A DNA stretch of 12,666 nt from NCBI GenBank assembly GCA_027858635.1, contig JAQICG010000172.1, positions 1 through 12,666 of the forward strand, read 5' to 3'. The translations under genes were made by a program, and so were the position numbers. Below the pieces are notes generated by a model, which saw only the letters and a program-made list of their open reading frames with translations, had not been told where the DNA came from and did no database searches. The first letter of the stretch is position 1. Each line of letters starts with the position of its first letter. Of the stretch, positions 1 to 7,124 are shown in pieces. This DNA comes from Gammaproteobacteria bacterium. GTDB taxonomy: Bacteria > Pseudomonadota > Gammaproteobacteria > SZUA-229.

Positions 1-551
1 TAGTTATTAAAGTCGGCCATCTGCTGCTCTTTGCTTACTGCATCCATGGCGTCATCGGCCGGTTGTTGAGCGGCCATCTGCGTCGCCGGAGTGTCTGCCG
101 GCGCACTAATGGGGGCGTCGGCTAATGACTGTGCGCGCTCCGGTGACCCCAGTTGCACGATTGACACGACCACCAGCGCTGAGACCGATGCCGCCACGGC
201 CATGCCCGCCAAAGGTCGAGCAAAGGAGTCCAGCCAGGCGGAAAAATCGAACCGGCCTGCTGATCTCAACGGCTTTTTAACGGCGGCTGCGACTTCAACG
301 GGATCGAACGATTCATTGCGCAAGGCTTCATGAATTTGTTGGCTCACATCCACCATCGAGGCCTCGCTCAGTTCACTGCGCAGAGCTTCACCCATGATGT
401 GATAACGTGTCGCCGCAGAATAGCCTTTCGCAATCGTCTGCCCGCTGCTTTCATTCAGCCTGATCAGAGGCTCCATCTCATCTGCGCTCAGAGCATCATC
501 AATGTAAGCCGACATTATCTCAGCGGTCTGTTTTTGATCATTCACATTCAT
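1..551 (-). CDS. rseA: RseA-family anti-sigma-E factor (partial, C-terminus off the left edge)
   Basis: Inner-membrane anti-sigma factor that holds RpoE inactive until envelope stress triggers its proteolysis. Translating the minus strand from the ATG at 551 gives 183 complete codons without a stop. Residues about 8-80 resemble the RseA N-terminal sigma-binding domain (SAYIDDALSADEM, then RYHIMGEALRSEL). Residues 81-110 form a linker. A single hydrophobic segment at about 114-134 (GMAVAASVSALVVVSIV) fits the one membrane span. After it comes a Pro/Ala/Gln-rich stretch expected to be periplasmic. The gene follows rpoE with a 62-nt gap, the usual rpoE-rseA order, so co-transcription is likely; rseB would be expected next, outside the window. 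The ribosome site is weak (GTGAG about 7 nt before the ATG). The identification rests on domain layout and position, because RseA proteins diverge strongly. Confidence 0.85.
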   Translation of the reverse strand, partial: MNVNDQKQTAEIMSAYIDDALSADEMEPLIRLNESSGQTIAKGYSAATRYHIMGEALRSELSEASMVDVSQQIHEALRNESFDPVEVAAAVKKPLRSAGRFDFSAWLDSFARPLAGMAVAASVSALVVVSIVQLGSPERAQSLADAPISAPADTPATQMAAQQPADDAMDAVSKEQQMADFNN

Positions 552-613
552 AGTTTACTCACAATAACTTGCGGGGTTATTTACAGGGCTGTAATGCCAT
601 AAAAAGATAGTGC

Positions 614-1219
614 TCAGGTCTCACTAACGTTATGACTGTACTCGTCAAGCAATGGTTCCAATTTTTCATCGATCGCCTCACGTGCCCGAAATATGCGTGA
701 ACGCACCGTGCCAATCGGACAATCCATGGCGGTTGCAATCTCTTCATAACTCAAACCTTCCATCTCGCGCAGGGTGATGGCCTCGCGCAGATCGGGCGGC
801 AGATGAGTCAATGCCTGATTGATATTCGCCTGAATTTCATCAGCCAGCACTTTACGTTCAGGCGTGACATAATCTTTTAACCAGTCGCTGGCACCGTAAT
901 CTTCGGCATCCTGAATATCAATGCTGTTTTGCGCGGAGGTGCGTTTCCTCGCCACCAGATAAATCTTGGCGGTGTTGATCGCAATCCGGTAGACCCAGGT
1001 ATAAAACGCACTTTCGCCCCGGAAATTGGGCAGTGCTTTATAAGCCTTGATGAAGGTATCCTGGACGACATCGGGCACATCCGCCGGATTTCGCAGAAAG
1101 CGCGCCACCAGTTTGCTAACCCTCAACTGGTATTTCAACACCAGCAGATCGAAAGCTTTTTTGTCCCCCTGTTGTACGCGTTCGACCAGCGCCTGATCAA
1201 TACTTCGTTCATTGCCCAT
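614..1219 (-). CDS. rpoE: RNA polymerase sigma factor RpoE (sigma-E, ECF family)
   Basis: Extracytoplasmic-function sigma factor that directs RNA polymerase to envelope-stress promoters. From the ATG at 1219 the product is 201 aa (E. coli RpoE is 191) and begins MGNERSIDQALVERVQQGD, which aligns by recall with the E. coli N-terminus. Region 2 is clear: KAFDLLVLKYQLRVSKL, DVPDVVQDTFIKAYKAL and FRGESAFYTWVYRIAINTAK. Region 4 contains LPPDLREAITLREMEGLSYEE and the helix-turn-helix CPIGTVRSRIFRAREAID. The frame is open up to an ATG at 1267, but the 1219 start fits the family N-terminus and has a GGGGG run about 10 nt upstream. The C-terminus has a short extra tail (SHNVSET). The gene is followed by rseA and is divergent from nadB, as in E. 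coli. Confidence 0.96.
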   Translation of the reverse strand: MGNERSIDQALVERVQQGDKKAFDLLVLKYQLRVSKLVARFLRNPADVPDVVQDTFIKAYKALPNFRGESAFYTWVYRIAINTAKIYLVARKRTSAQNSIDIQDAEDYGASDWLKDYVTPERKVLADEIQANINQALTHLPPDLREAITLREMEGLSYEEIATAMDCPIGTVRSRIFRAREAIDEKLEPLLDEYSHNVSET

Positions 1220-1333
1220 GCAGGCATAACCCCCAAAAATCATCCCGGTCTGCAACAATGGCCTCACACTTTTTAAAGCTATATGGCAAGATCACTTTGT
1301 TATAGTCCCTGAATATTATATGTATTTGTATTA

Positions 1334-1361
1334 TTCGATCCGCCTATTATCAAACTATAAT
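1334..1361 (+). promoter_or_regulatory. Candidate sigma-70 promoter for nadB-rhdA
   Basis: A perfect TATAAT lies at 1356-1361, about 50 nt upstream of the nadB ATG. The matching -35 region (TTCGAT at 1334-1339, 16-nt spacer) is poor, so the promoter would be weak or activator-dependent. It is interleaved with the candidate rpoE promoter. Confidence 0.33.
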
Positions 1362-1375
1362 CACAGCACTTGCAA
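1346..1375 (-). promoter_or_regulatory. Candidate sigma-70 promoter for rpoE-rseA
   Basis: On the minus strand a TTGCAA -35-like hexamer (plus-strand 1370-1375) is followed after 18 nt by GATAAT (plus-strand 1346-1351, 5/6 match to TATAAT). This would start transcription about 115 nt upstream of the rpoE ATG. It overlaps the candidate nadB promoter on the other strand. I saw no good autoregulatory GGAACTT-type sigma-E site. Prediction by eye only. Confidence 0.33.
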
Positions 1376-1410
1376 CATGAACTTATCAGACAGGGCCTTT
1401 TTATATCCTT

Positions 1411-3075
1411 ATGACCACCTCGCATTATCATGACGTTCTTATCATCGGCGGCGGCGCAGCGGGCCTGAGTCTGGCATTGCGGCTGGCAGATCATGCCTCG
1501 GTTGCCATTATCATGAAAGCCCCGGAAAGAAATGGCAGCACCTATTATGCACAGGGTGGTATCTCCAGTGTAGTCACCACACAGGATTCTTTTAAATCGC
1601 ATATTGCCGATACCCTGCAAGCAGGCGCAGGCCTGTGTGACCCGGAAACAGTCAAGTTCACCATCAAGCACGGCCCGGAAAATATCCACTGGCTGGAGCA
1701 GCTGGGGGTTCCGTTTAGCAAAGAATCTCTCAACAGCGGCAAGCGCAAACTGCATTTGACGCGCGAAGGCGGACACAGCCAACGGCGCGTGATCCACGCC
1801 GCCGATGCCACCGGCAAGGCGCTTTCGGATACGCTGTACAACCATGCCCGGCACCACCGCTCCATACATTTCTTCCCCAACCACATGGCTGTCGATCTCA
1901 TCACCACGGCGAAACAGGGCTTAAACGCAGTCGGTGACAACCAGTGTATTGGCGCTTATGTGCTGAATAAAAAAAACGGTCACGTCGAAACTTTTCAGGC
2001 CCGGGATGTGGTGCTGGCGACCGGCGGCGCCAGCAAAGTTTATCTCTATACCAGCAATCCGGACGGCTCCACCGGTGACGGCATCGCCATGGCCTGGCGC
2101 GCCGGCTGCCGGGTCAGTAATATGGAATTCAATCAGTTTCATCCCACCTGCCTATATCACCCGGAAGCCTATTCTTTTCTCATCTCCGAAGCCCTGCGCG
2201 GCGAAGGCGGCCACCTGCTGCTGGCAGACGGCTCACGCTTTATGCAGCGCTTTGATGAACGCGGCGAACTGGCGCCGCGCGACATTGTAGCCCGCGCCAT
2301 CGACCATGAAATGAAACGGCTGGGTGTGGCCTGCGTCTATCTCGACATCAGCCACCGCCCGGCGGCATTTATTATTTCGCACTTTCCGACTATTTATGCC
2401 CGCTGCCTTGAGCTGGGCTTTGATATCACCAAAGAGCCGATTCCGGTGGTACCTGCGGCGCACTATACCTGCGGCGGCGTGGTCACCAACTTGCAGGGGC
2501 AGACCGATATTAATGGCCTCTATACCATCGGCGAAGCCTCGCATACCGGCCTGCACGGGGCCAATCGTCTGGCCAGCAATTCGCTGCTCGAATGTCTGGT
2601 GTTTGCGGAATCGGCCAGCCTGGACATTATCGAAAAACTGAAAACACCGACCCGAAAATCTAAAATTGTCCCATGGGATGAAAGCCGTGTTACAGACTCC
2701 GATGAAGAGGTCGTGGTCTCCCACAACTGGGATGAGCTGCGCCGTTTCATGTGGGATTATGTTGGCATCGTGCGCACCAACAAACGACTCGAACGCGCCA
2801 TGCGGCGCATCCAGCTGCTGCAACATGAAATTAACGAGTATTACAGCAACTTCCGCATCAACGGTGACCTTATCGAATTGCGCAACCTGGCGCTGGTCGC
2901 CGAACTGATTGTACGTTGCGCCATGGAACGCAAAGAGAGCCGCGGCTTACATTTCTCACTGGACTATGCGCCCGCCGATGAAAACAGCATCGCCAAAAAC
3001 ACCGTGTTAACACCGCAAAGCCCTTCGCCGGAAAACCAGAACCCGTCCATCAGCACGATAAAAACCACACGCTAA
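1411..3075 (+). CDS. nadB: L-aspartate oxidase (quinolinate synthase subunit B)
   Basis: Flavoenzyme that oxidises L-aspartate to iminoaspartate, which NadA condenses to quinolinate in de novo NAD synthesis; cytoplasmic. The 554-aa product is slightly longer than E. coli NadB (about 540) and aligns with it along its whole length. The FAD-binding GGGAAGLSLALRLAD motif is at about 13-27 and STYYAQGGISSV at 43-54. Residues matching the E. coli active site are present: Glu119 in LTREGGHSQRR, His244 in NQFHPT, Arg290 in ELAPRDIVARAIDHEM and His351 in AAHYTCGGV. A second FAD segment, GLYTIGEASHTGLHGANRLASNS, lies at 369-391. The C-terminal helical domain (PWDESR to RKESRGLHFSLDY) is intact; the last 30 residues are a variable tail. 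The ribosome site is weak. The start is chosen because residue 8 onward (DVLIIGGG) matches the family beginning. Confidence 0.98.
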   Translation: MTTSHYHDVLIIGGGAAGLSLALRLADHASVAIIMKAPERNGSTYYAQGGISSVVTTQDSFKSHIADTLQAGAGLCDPETVKFTIKHGPENIHWLEQLGVPFSKESLNSGKRKLHLTREGGHSQRRVIHAADATGKALSDTLYNHARHHRSIHFFPNHMAVDLITTAKQGLNAVGDNQCIGAYVLNKKNGHVETFQARDVVLATGGASKVYLYTSNPDGSTGDGIAMAWRAGCRVSNMEFNQFHPTCLYHPEAYSFLISEALRGEGGHLLLADGSRFMQRFDERGELAPRDIVARAIDHEMKRLGVACVYLDISHRPAAFIISHFPTIYARCLELGFDITKEPIPVVPAAHYTCGGVVTNLQGQTDINGLYTIGEASHTGLHGANRLASNSLLECLVFAESASLDIIEKLKTPTRKSKIVPWDESRVTDSDEEVVVSHNWDELRRFMWDYVGIVRTNKRLERAMRRIQLLQHEINEYYSNFRINGDLIELRNLALVAELIVRCAMERKESRGLHFSLDYAPADENSIAKNTVLTPQSPSPENQNPSISTIKTTR

Positions 3076-3079
3076 GCTT

Positions 3080-3895
3080 ATGCCCATACTCATAGAGCCG
3101 CTCATAGAACCGGATGAACTTGAAACCCTGTTGGACAAGCCTGAGGTCGTCATCGTCGATTTATGCAAGGCAAAACAGTATGCCCAGGCACATATTCGCG
3201 TTGCAGATTTCGTCAAATACGCAGACATTATTCATAACGAAAAACCGGTGATGGGCCTGCTGCCCGACGCTGCGACTTTCTCCCGGCTGATTTCCGCTTT
3301 AGGCATCAATGCACACAGCCATGTTATCGCCTACGACGATGAAGGTGGCGGCTGCGCCTCACGCTTCATCTGGACACTGCATGTCTTTGGCCACGAAAAC
3401 ACCTCTCTGCTCAACGGCGGCCTGCACAGCTGGGCAAACGAAGGCCATCGCCTGAGTGGCGAAGCGCCTACCCCTGCCGAAGCCGGCAACTATGTGCTCA
3501 GCAATAGCGGGCGCTACTGCGCGGATCGACAGTACATCCTGCAACATCTGAACGATAAAAATACCGTCCTGCTCGATGCCCGCTCAGCCGCTGAATTCAG
3601 GGGTGAAAAAAAATTCGCCGACAAAACCGGTCATATTCCCAGTGCCGTTCATTTTGAATGGACCGAAGCCATGGATCGCGACAGGAATTTACGCCTGCTC
3701 CCCGACGATCTTATCGAAAAGCGCTTAGTGCAACTGGGCATCACCCGGGACAAAGAGGTGATCTGTTACTGCCAGTCACACCACCGCTCAGCCTTCTCCT
3801 GTTTGATGCTGGAGCATCTGGGCTACGAAAACGTCAAAGGCTATCCGGGTTCCTGGTCAGACTGGGGCAATCAGGCCGATACCCCCGTCGAGTAG
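3080..3895 (+). CDS. rhdA: Two-domain rhodanese-type sulfurtransferase, RhdA-like
   Basis: Sulfurtransferase that carries sulfane sulfur as a cysteine persulfide, for example from thiosulfate to cyanide or a thiol acceptor. The 271-aa product has two rhodanese domains. The first (about 5-125) is inactive: it has IAYDDEGGGCASRFIWTL but no catalytic loop. The second (about 145-268) has VLLDARSAAEFRGE, GHIPSAVHFEW and the active loop CQSHHRS with Cys231. This loop and the ending GYPGSWSDWGNQADTPVE closely resemble Azotobacter vinelandii RhdA (271 aa, loop CQTHHRS, Cys230) rather than SseA-type 3-mercaptopyruvate sulfurtransferases, whose loop reads CG(S/A)GVTA. The ATG lies 4 nt after the nadB stop, so the two genes are surely co-transcribed. 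A link to Fe-S cluster supply (NadA is an Fe-S enzyme) is inference. Confidence 0.92.
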   Translation: MPILIEPLIEPDELETLLDKPEVVIVDLCKAKQYAQAHIRVADFVKYADIIHNEKPVMGLLPDAATFSRLISALGINAHSHVIAYDDEGGGCASRFIWTLHVFGHENTSLLNGGLHSWANEGHRLSGEAPTPAEAGNYVLSNSGRYCADRQYILQHLNDKNTVLLDARSAAEFRGEKKFADKTGHIPSAVHFEWTEAMDRDRNLRLLPDDLIEKRLVQLGITRDKEVICYCQSHHRSAFSCLMLEHLGYENVKGYPGSWSDWGNQADTPVE

Positions 3896-4194
3896 CTTCA
3901 GGAGAAACGTCTCACTCCAAAATAAAACAGATGCATATTCTCCCCATACTATTGAGTCACATGGAAAGGATACCCTTCAATCAAGACGCGCTGAGAATAC
4001 ATCCGTGTACGCTCGGCAGCAGCATCCCTGCTGCTCGGTCTTGATTGAAGGGTATCCTTTCCATGCGCCTTGTTAGTAAGTAACGAACTAAATCCCTTAG
4101 TATCATTAAAGATTATGTGGCTGATTCTAGTGATACACTCGACGCACTATCTTACTGGATAGTCTTTTTCTAAGGATTTTGGAGGTTCAACATT
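3896..4194. other. Intergenic region between rhdA and sqr
   Basis: These 299 nt hold no credible gene. The centre is the palindromic element 3960-4065. The stretch 4066-4180 is AT-rich and should contain the sqr promoter. TGATACACT at 4131-4139 resembles an extended -10, but there is no convincing -35. A strong ribosome site for sqr (GGAGG, 4181-4185, 9 nt before the ATG) ends the region. Confidence 0.6.
3960..4065. repeat. Palindromic MITE/REP-like element with perfect 28-bp arms and two apical hairpins
   Basis: Positions 3960-3987 and 4038-4065 are perfect 28-bp inverted repeats (left arm begins CATGGAAAGGATACCCTTCA). The 50-nt interior contains two further hairpins: TACA/TGTA at 3998-4001 and 4006-4009, and GCAGCAG/CTGCTGC at 4016-4022 and 4028-4034. 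Both sets of loop-side bases include CATCC. Folded as single strand this gives a long stem closed by a three-way junction. There is no ORF inside, no T-run after the arm, and no obvious target-site duplication. A non-autonomous mobile or REP-type repeat is the likeliest reading. It may also act as an mRNA 3' end for nadB-rhdA. Confidence 0.8.
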
Positions 4195-5472
4195 ATGGCT
4201 CACATTGTAGTATTAGGTGCTGGTATAGGCGGCATGCCTGCTGCGTACGAATTGCGCGAAGTGCTCGGCAATGAACACGAGATTACCGTGGTTAACGCGA
4301 ACGACTTTTTTCAATTTGTACCTTCCAACCCATGGCTGGCCGTTGGCTTGCGCAAGCGCAAACAGATCACCCTGCCTCTGGAACCGCTTCTTAAGAAACA
4401 TAACATTAATCTGATTGTTGGCTGGGTCGAAACTATCGATGCCGAGGGCAACCAGCTCATCCTGAAAGATGGACAACAAGTGGCCTATGATTACCTTCTG
4501 ATCACCACCGGCCCCAAGCTTGCCTTTGATGAGATCGAAGGCAGCGGCCCGGTCAATGGCTTCACACAATCGGTCTGCACGGTCGAGCACGCCGAAAAAT
4601 CGCATGAAGATTATTTGAAGCTGATTGATGATCCGGGGCATGCGGTAGTCGGCGCTGTCCAGTTCGCCAGCTGCTTTGGTCCAGCTTACGAATACGCCGC
4701 CATTCTTGATACCGCGCTACGCAAACACAAGGTTCGCGATCAGGTGCCTATTACTTTCATCACCAGCGAACCCTATATCGGTCATCTCGGCCTGGGTGGG
4801 GTGGGCGACTCCAAAGGCATGCTGGAGCACGAATTACGTGAGCGTCATATAAAGTGGATTACCAATGCCAAGGTCACCAAAGTCGAGCCGGGCAAAATGT
4901 TTGTAGATGAACTTGATGCCTCGGGTGAAGTCGCCAAACAGCATGAGCTCGAATTCAAACACTCCATGCTGCTGCCCGGTTTCAAAGGCGTAGACCCGGT
5001 CGCTAATGTTGAAGGTTTATGCAACCCGCGCGGTTTTGTCATCGTCGACAAGCACCAGCGCAGCCCCAAATACCCCAACATCTATTCCGCCGGCGTATGC
5101 ATCGCCATACCCCCGGTCGAAGCCACACCGGTACCCACCGGCGCGCCTAAAACCGGCTACATGATCGAGTCCATGGTGACGGCGATTGTGCACAACATCA
5201 AAGCCGAATTAACCGGTTATCCCGTGGCCTCCAAAGCCACCTGGAACGCCTTCTGCCTGGCTGATCTGGGCGATACCGGCGTGGCCTTTATTGCCATCCC
5301 GCAGATACCACCTCGTAACGTCACCTGGTTCAAAGAGGGCAAATGGGTGCACTGGTCAAAAATCGCTTTTGAAAAATATTTTCTCTACAAAATGCGCAAA
5401 GGCATATCAGAACCCTTTATCGAAAAGTGGGTGCTGCGACTGGCAGGCATAGTGCGACTGAAAAAAGATTAA
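4195..5472 (+). CDS. sqr: Sulfide:quinone oxidoreductase
   Basis: Membrane-associated flavoprotein that oxidises sulfide to sulfane sulfur/polysulfide and passes electrons to the quinone pool. The 425-aa product aligns by recall with Acidithiobacillus ferrooxidans SQR from end to end. The FAD motif VLGAGIGGMPAAYEL is at 6-20 and FFQFVPSNPW at 38-47. The three redox cysteines are present: Cys128 (QSVCTVEHAE), Cys160 (FASCFGPAYEYA) and Cys354 (WNAFCLADLGD). The second nucleotide-binding part holds ITSEPYIGHLGLGGVGDSKG (189-208) and the quinone-side segment PPVEATPVPTGAPKTGYMIESM spans 306-327. The C-terminus (FEKYFLYKMRKGISEPF, IEKWVLRLAGIVRLKK) matches the amphipathic membrane-anchoring helices. 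All three cysteines argue against the flavocytochrome c FccB or NDH-2 relatives. GGAGG sits 9 nt before the ATG. The gene seems monocistronic, flanked by the palindrome upstream and hairpins downstream. Confidence 0.96.
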   Translation: MAHIVVLGAGIGGMPAAYELREVLGNEHEITVVNANDFFQFVPSNPWLAVGLRKRKQITLPLEPLLKKHNINLIVGWVETIDAEGNQLILKDGQQVAYDYLLITTGPKLAFDEIEGSGPVNGFTQSVCTVEHAEKSHEDYLKLIDDPGHAVVGAVQFASCFGPAYEYAAILDTALRKHKVRDQVPITFITSEPYIGHLGLGGVGDSKGMLEHELRERHIKWITNAKVTKVEPGKMFVDELDASGEVAKQHELEFKHSMLLPGFKGVDPVANVEGLCNPRGFVIVDKHQRSPKYPNIYSAGVCIAIPPVEATPVPTGAPKTGYMIESMVTAIVHNIKAELTGYPVASKATWNAFCLADLGDTGVAFIAIPQIPPRNVTWFKEGKWVHWSKIAFEKYFLYKMRKGISEPFIEKWVLRLAGIVRLKKD

Positions 5473-5484
5473 TGCGTTATCGAA

Positions 5485-5575
5485 CGGGATTAAATTTCAA
5501 AACAATCCCGGTCGGAAACACAACCGGCCATAACTGAAAATGGCCGGCTCCCGCATTTCGTGCAGAGCCGGCCAT
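5485..5575. terminator. Hairpin cluster between convergent sqr and methyltransferase genes
   Basis: Three stems can be drawn. CGGGATT (5485-5491) pairs with AATCCCG (5504-5510). CCGGCCAT (5524-5531) pairs with ATGGCCGG (5540-5547). ATGGCCGGCTC (5540-5550) pairs with GAGCCGGCCAT (5565-5575), an 11-bp stem. The last two share the middle segment and exclude each other. No T-run directly follows, so this is not a canonical intrinsic terminator, but its place between convergent genes suits a two-way transcript end. Confidence 0.5.
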
Positions 5576-5600
5576 AGGTCAAAGCCGATTCCGGCACTTC

Positions 5601-6215
5601 CTATTTTTTCACAAAACGAAAATAAGAAAATTTCTGTTCTTTATTAGCGGGCGTGACATGCAGTTCGCTGCTCTCCTCAACCAGCTCAAAAGCCTCGCCT
5701 AACTCAGCCTGAAGTTTTTCAGCATCGTATTGCACAATATCAAGGCCGCTACATTGCGTAGGGCCGCCGATGGCAAAGGCTGCAATAATGACCTGCCCGC
5801 GAGACTCCAATGCACGTCGTAGCACCTCAACATAACTTCGCCTATCCGCTTCATCAGTGAGAAAATGAAACACCGCCCGATCATGCCAGAGAGAGTATTG
5901 ATGCGGTGGATTAAAACAGGTGACATCATCTTCGTACCATTCAACACTACCGGCGCTATCGCCCAGCCTGTTTCTGGCTCAGGCCAGCGCATTGGCGGAA
6001 ATATCCAGCACACTGACGCAGCTGTAGCCTTCAAGACAGAGATGATCAACCAGCACCGAAGCACCGCCGTCAACATCAATGATGGGCGCATCCAGCGCTA
6101 ACAGAGAATGGTGGATCATCTGTATTGATAACACCGGCTCAGTAACGTACCAGCTTACCTCCTGCGGCGACTTATCCTTATAAATGTTTTCCCAGTGATC
6201 TTTTCTATCCGGCAT
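5601..6215 (-). pseudogene. Class I SAM-dependent methyltransferase interrupted by an in-frame TGA
   Basis: Read through one stop, the frame from ATG 6215 to TAG 5601 encodes about 204 aa, a normal length for a small class I methyltransferase. The N-terminus (DHWENIYKDKSPQEVSWY) and the segment WHDRAVFHFLTDEADRRSYVEVL are typical of an unassigned bacterial methyltransferase family. The substrate is unknown. Codon 79 is TGA (5979-5981): ...LDISANALA-stop-ARNRLGDSAGSVEW... Homologues normally read ARARxRLG here, so CGA (Arg) to TGA is the simplest explanation. No frame change is involved. In SAM motif I the usual DVGGGAS is DVDGGAS: Asp49 replaces a glycine of the SAM loop. An AAAGGA ribosome site lies 8 nt before the ATG. 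The gene looks non-functional unless the stop is a sequence error or is suppressed. Confidence 0.8.
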
Positions 6216-6308
6216 ATCAATGATCCTTTTTGTAATTGTTAATGGTTAACGCTAGGGGCAGCAACCACACAATATTTTTTGCACGCTGATATTTCCTTAG
6301 CCTTCTTT

Positions 6309-6857
6309 TCAAATCGACAACATCGTTTTCCGATAATGTTTTAATTCTGCAATCGAATCCTTGATGTCGTCCATGGCCAGATGGCTGCCTTTTTTGGAGA
6401 AGCCTTCCAGGGTGTGCGGTGCCCAGCGCACCGCCAGCTCTTTCAGTGAGCTGACGTCAAGATTGCGGTAATGAAAATACTCTTCCAGTTCAGGCATCCA
6501 GCGGGCGAGGAAGCGGCGGTCCTGACAGATGCTGTTGCCGCACATGGGTGATTTTCCGGCGGCTATGTATTTTTTCAGAAAGGAGATAGTAATGGCTTCG
6601 GCAGTCTCTTCCGAGATAGCGCTGTTGCGCACGCGTTCGGTGAGGCCGGTTTTACCGTGCTGATTGGTACACCATTCATCCATGCCTTCCAGCTTTTCGT
6701 CACTCTGATGCACGACGACGGAGGGACCTTCATCCAGGACATTCAGGTTTTTATCGGTAACGATGGTGGCTATTTCTATGATTCGGTCTGAGAGCGGGTC
6801 GAGCCCGGTCATCTCAAGGTCAATCCATATCAGGTTTTCGTCGTTGAGCTGTGCCAT
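6309..6857 (-). CDS. orn: Oligoribonuclease (DEDDh 3'-5' exoribonuclease)
   Basis: Degrades very short RNAs, including pGpG from cyclic-di-GMP breakdown, to mononucleotides; cytoplasmic and essential in several gammaproteobacteria. The 182-aa product has the usual family length (E. coli 181). All DEDDh residues are visible: Asp13 and Glu15 in WIDLEMTGLD, Asp113 in GNSICQDRRFLARWMPELE, His159 in KKGSHLAMDDI and Asp164 in the same motif. RNLDVSSLKELAVRW (131-145) is also characteristic. GGAA lies about 9 nt before the ATG. It is divergent from the protease-rsgA cluster; orn and rsgA are close neighbours in E. coli too, so the locus is partly conserved. The C-terminus ends soon after the last conserved helix. 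Confidence 0.97.
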   Translation of the reverse strand: MAQLNDENLIWIDLEMTGLDPLSDRIIEIATIVTDKNLNVLDEGPSVVVHQSDEKLEGMDEWCTNQHGKTGLTERVRNSAISEETAEAITISFLKKYIAAGKSPMCGNSICQDRRFLARWMPELEEYFHYRNLDVSSLKELAVRWAPHTLEGFSKKGSHLAMDDIKDSIAELKHYRKTMLSI

Positions 6858-7124
6858 GTTCGGTATTTCCTTGTTATTTTACTTCGATTAAAAGTCGTTT
6901 AGCTGTTCGGAACAATTCTGAACAGCGGATAATTGTTTTATGCGGATTAGCACCAGCCGGATCGTTCCCGAAACTCAGGGTCATCGAATGATTATTCAAC
7001 TCAATTCACAACCCTTTGCAGAATTCAAGCTCGGCCCAAATCCTGCCGGACTTGTTTAGTGGCTCTCCGGCACTATAGAATGGATAATACAGCATCAATT
7101 GCTATTCTCAAATAAAGGAAATCC
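6858..7124. other. Divergent orn / M48-protease intergenic region
   Basis: These 267 nt hold no gene or tRNA that I can see. They contain a dyad GCTGTTC (6902-6908) / GAACAGC (6920-6926) near the orn start. A second dyad, TGCCGGA (7044-7050) / TCCGGCA (7066-7072), brackets the -35 of the candidate protease promoter. Confidence 0.5.
7052..7079 (+). promoter_or_regulatory. Candidate sigma-70 promoter of the M48-cytochrome-phhB-rsgA cluster
   Basis: TTGTTT (7052-7057) is followed after 16 nt by TATAGA (7074-7079), about 45 nt before the protease ATG. The match is moderate. A 7-bp dyad (7044-7050 / 7066-7072) surrounds the -35 and could be an operator or chance. Confidence 0.35.

Noticed and set aside
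91..602. Plus-strand open frames of 80 and 90 codons
   Set aside because: They lie opposite rseA, whose minus-strand translation shows a convincing RseA domain and membrane span; the plus-strand products are low-complexity or unrecognisable.
1220..1267. Upstream ATG at 1267 as the rpoE start
   Set aside because: It adds 16 residues (MRPLLQTGMIFGGYAC) absent from RpoE proteins; ATG 1219 fits the family N-terminus.
1300..2826. Minus-strand open frames across nadB (up to 197 codons)
   Set aside because: Antisense shadows of a GC-rich gene; nadB matches E. coli NadB throughout its length.
5979..5981. TGA as selenocysteine codon
   Set aside because: The residue expected from the family context is Arg, the site is not catalytic, and no SECIS-like hairpin is evident just downstream on the coding strand.
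5601..6215. Frameshift in the methyltransferase gene
   Set aside because: Both halves are in the same frame (342 nt between the two start points, divisible by 3); the break is a single TGA, not an indel.
6903..6925. LexA box upstream of orn
   Set aside because: CTGT and ACAG are separated by 15 nt instead of the 8 nt of the gammaproteobacterial SOS box.
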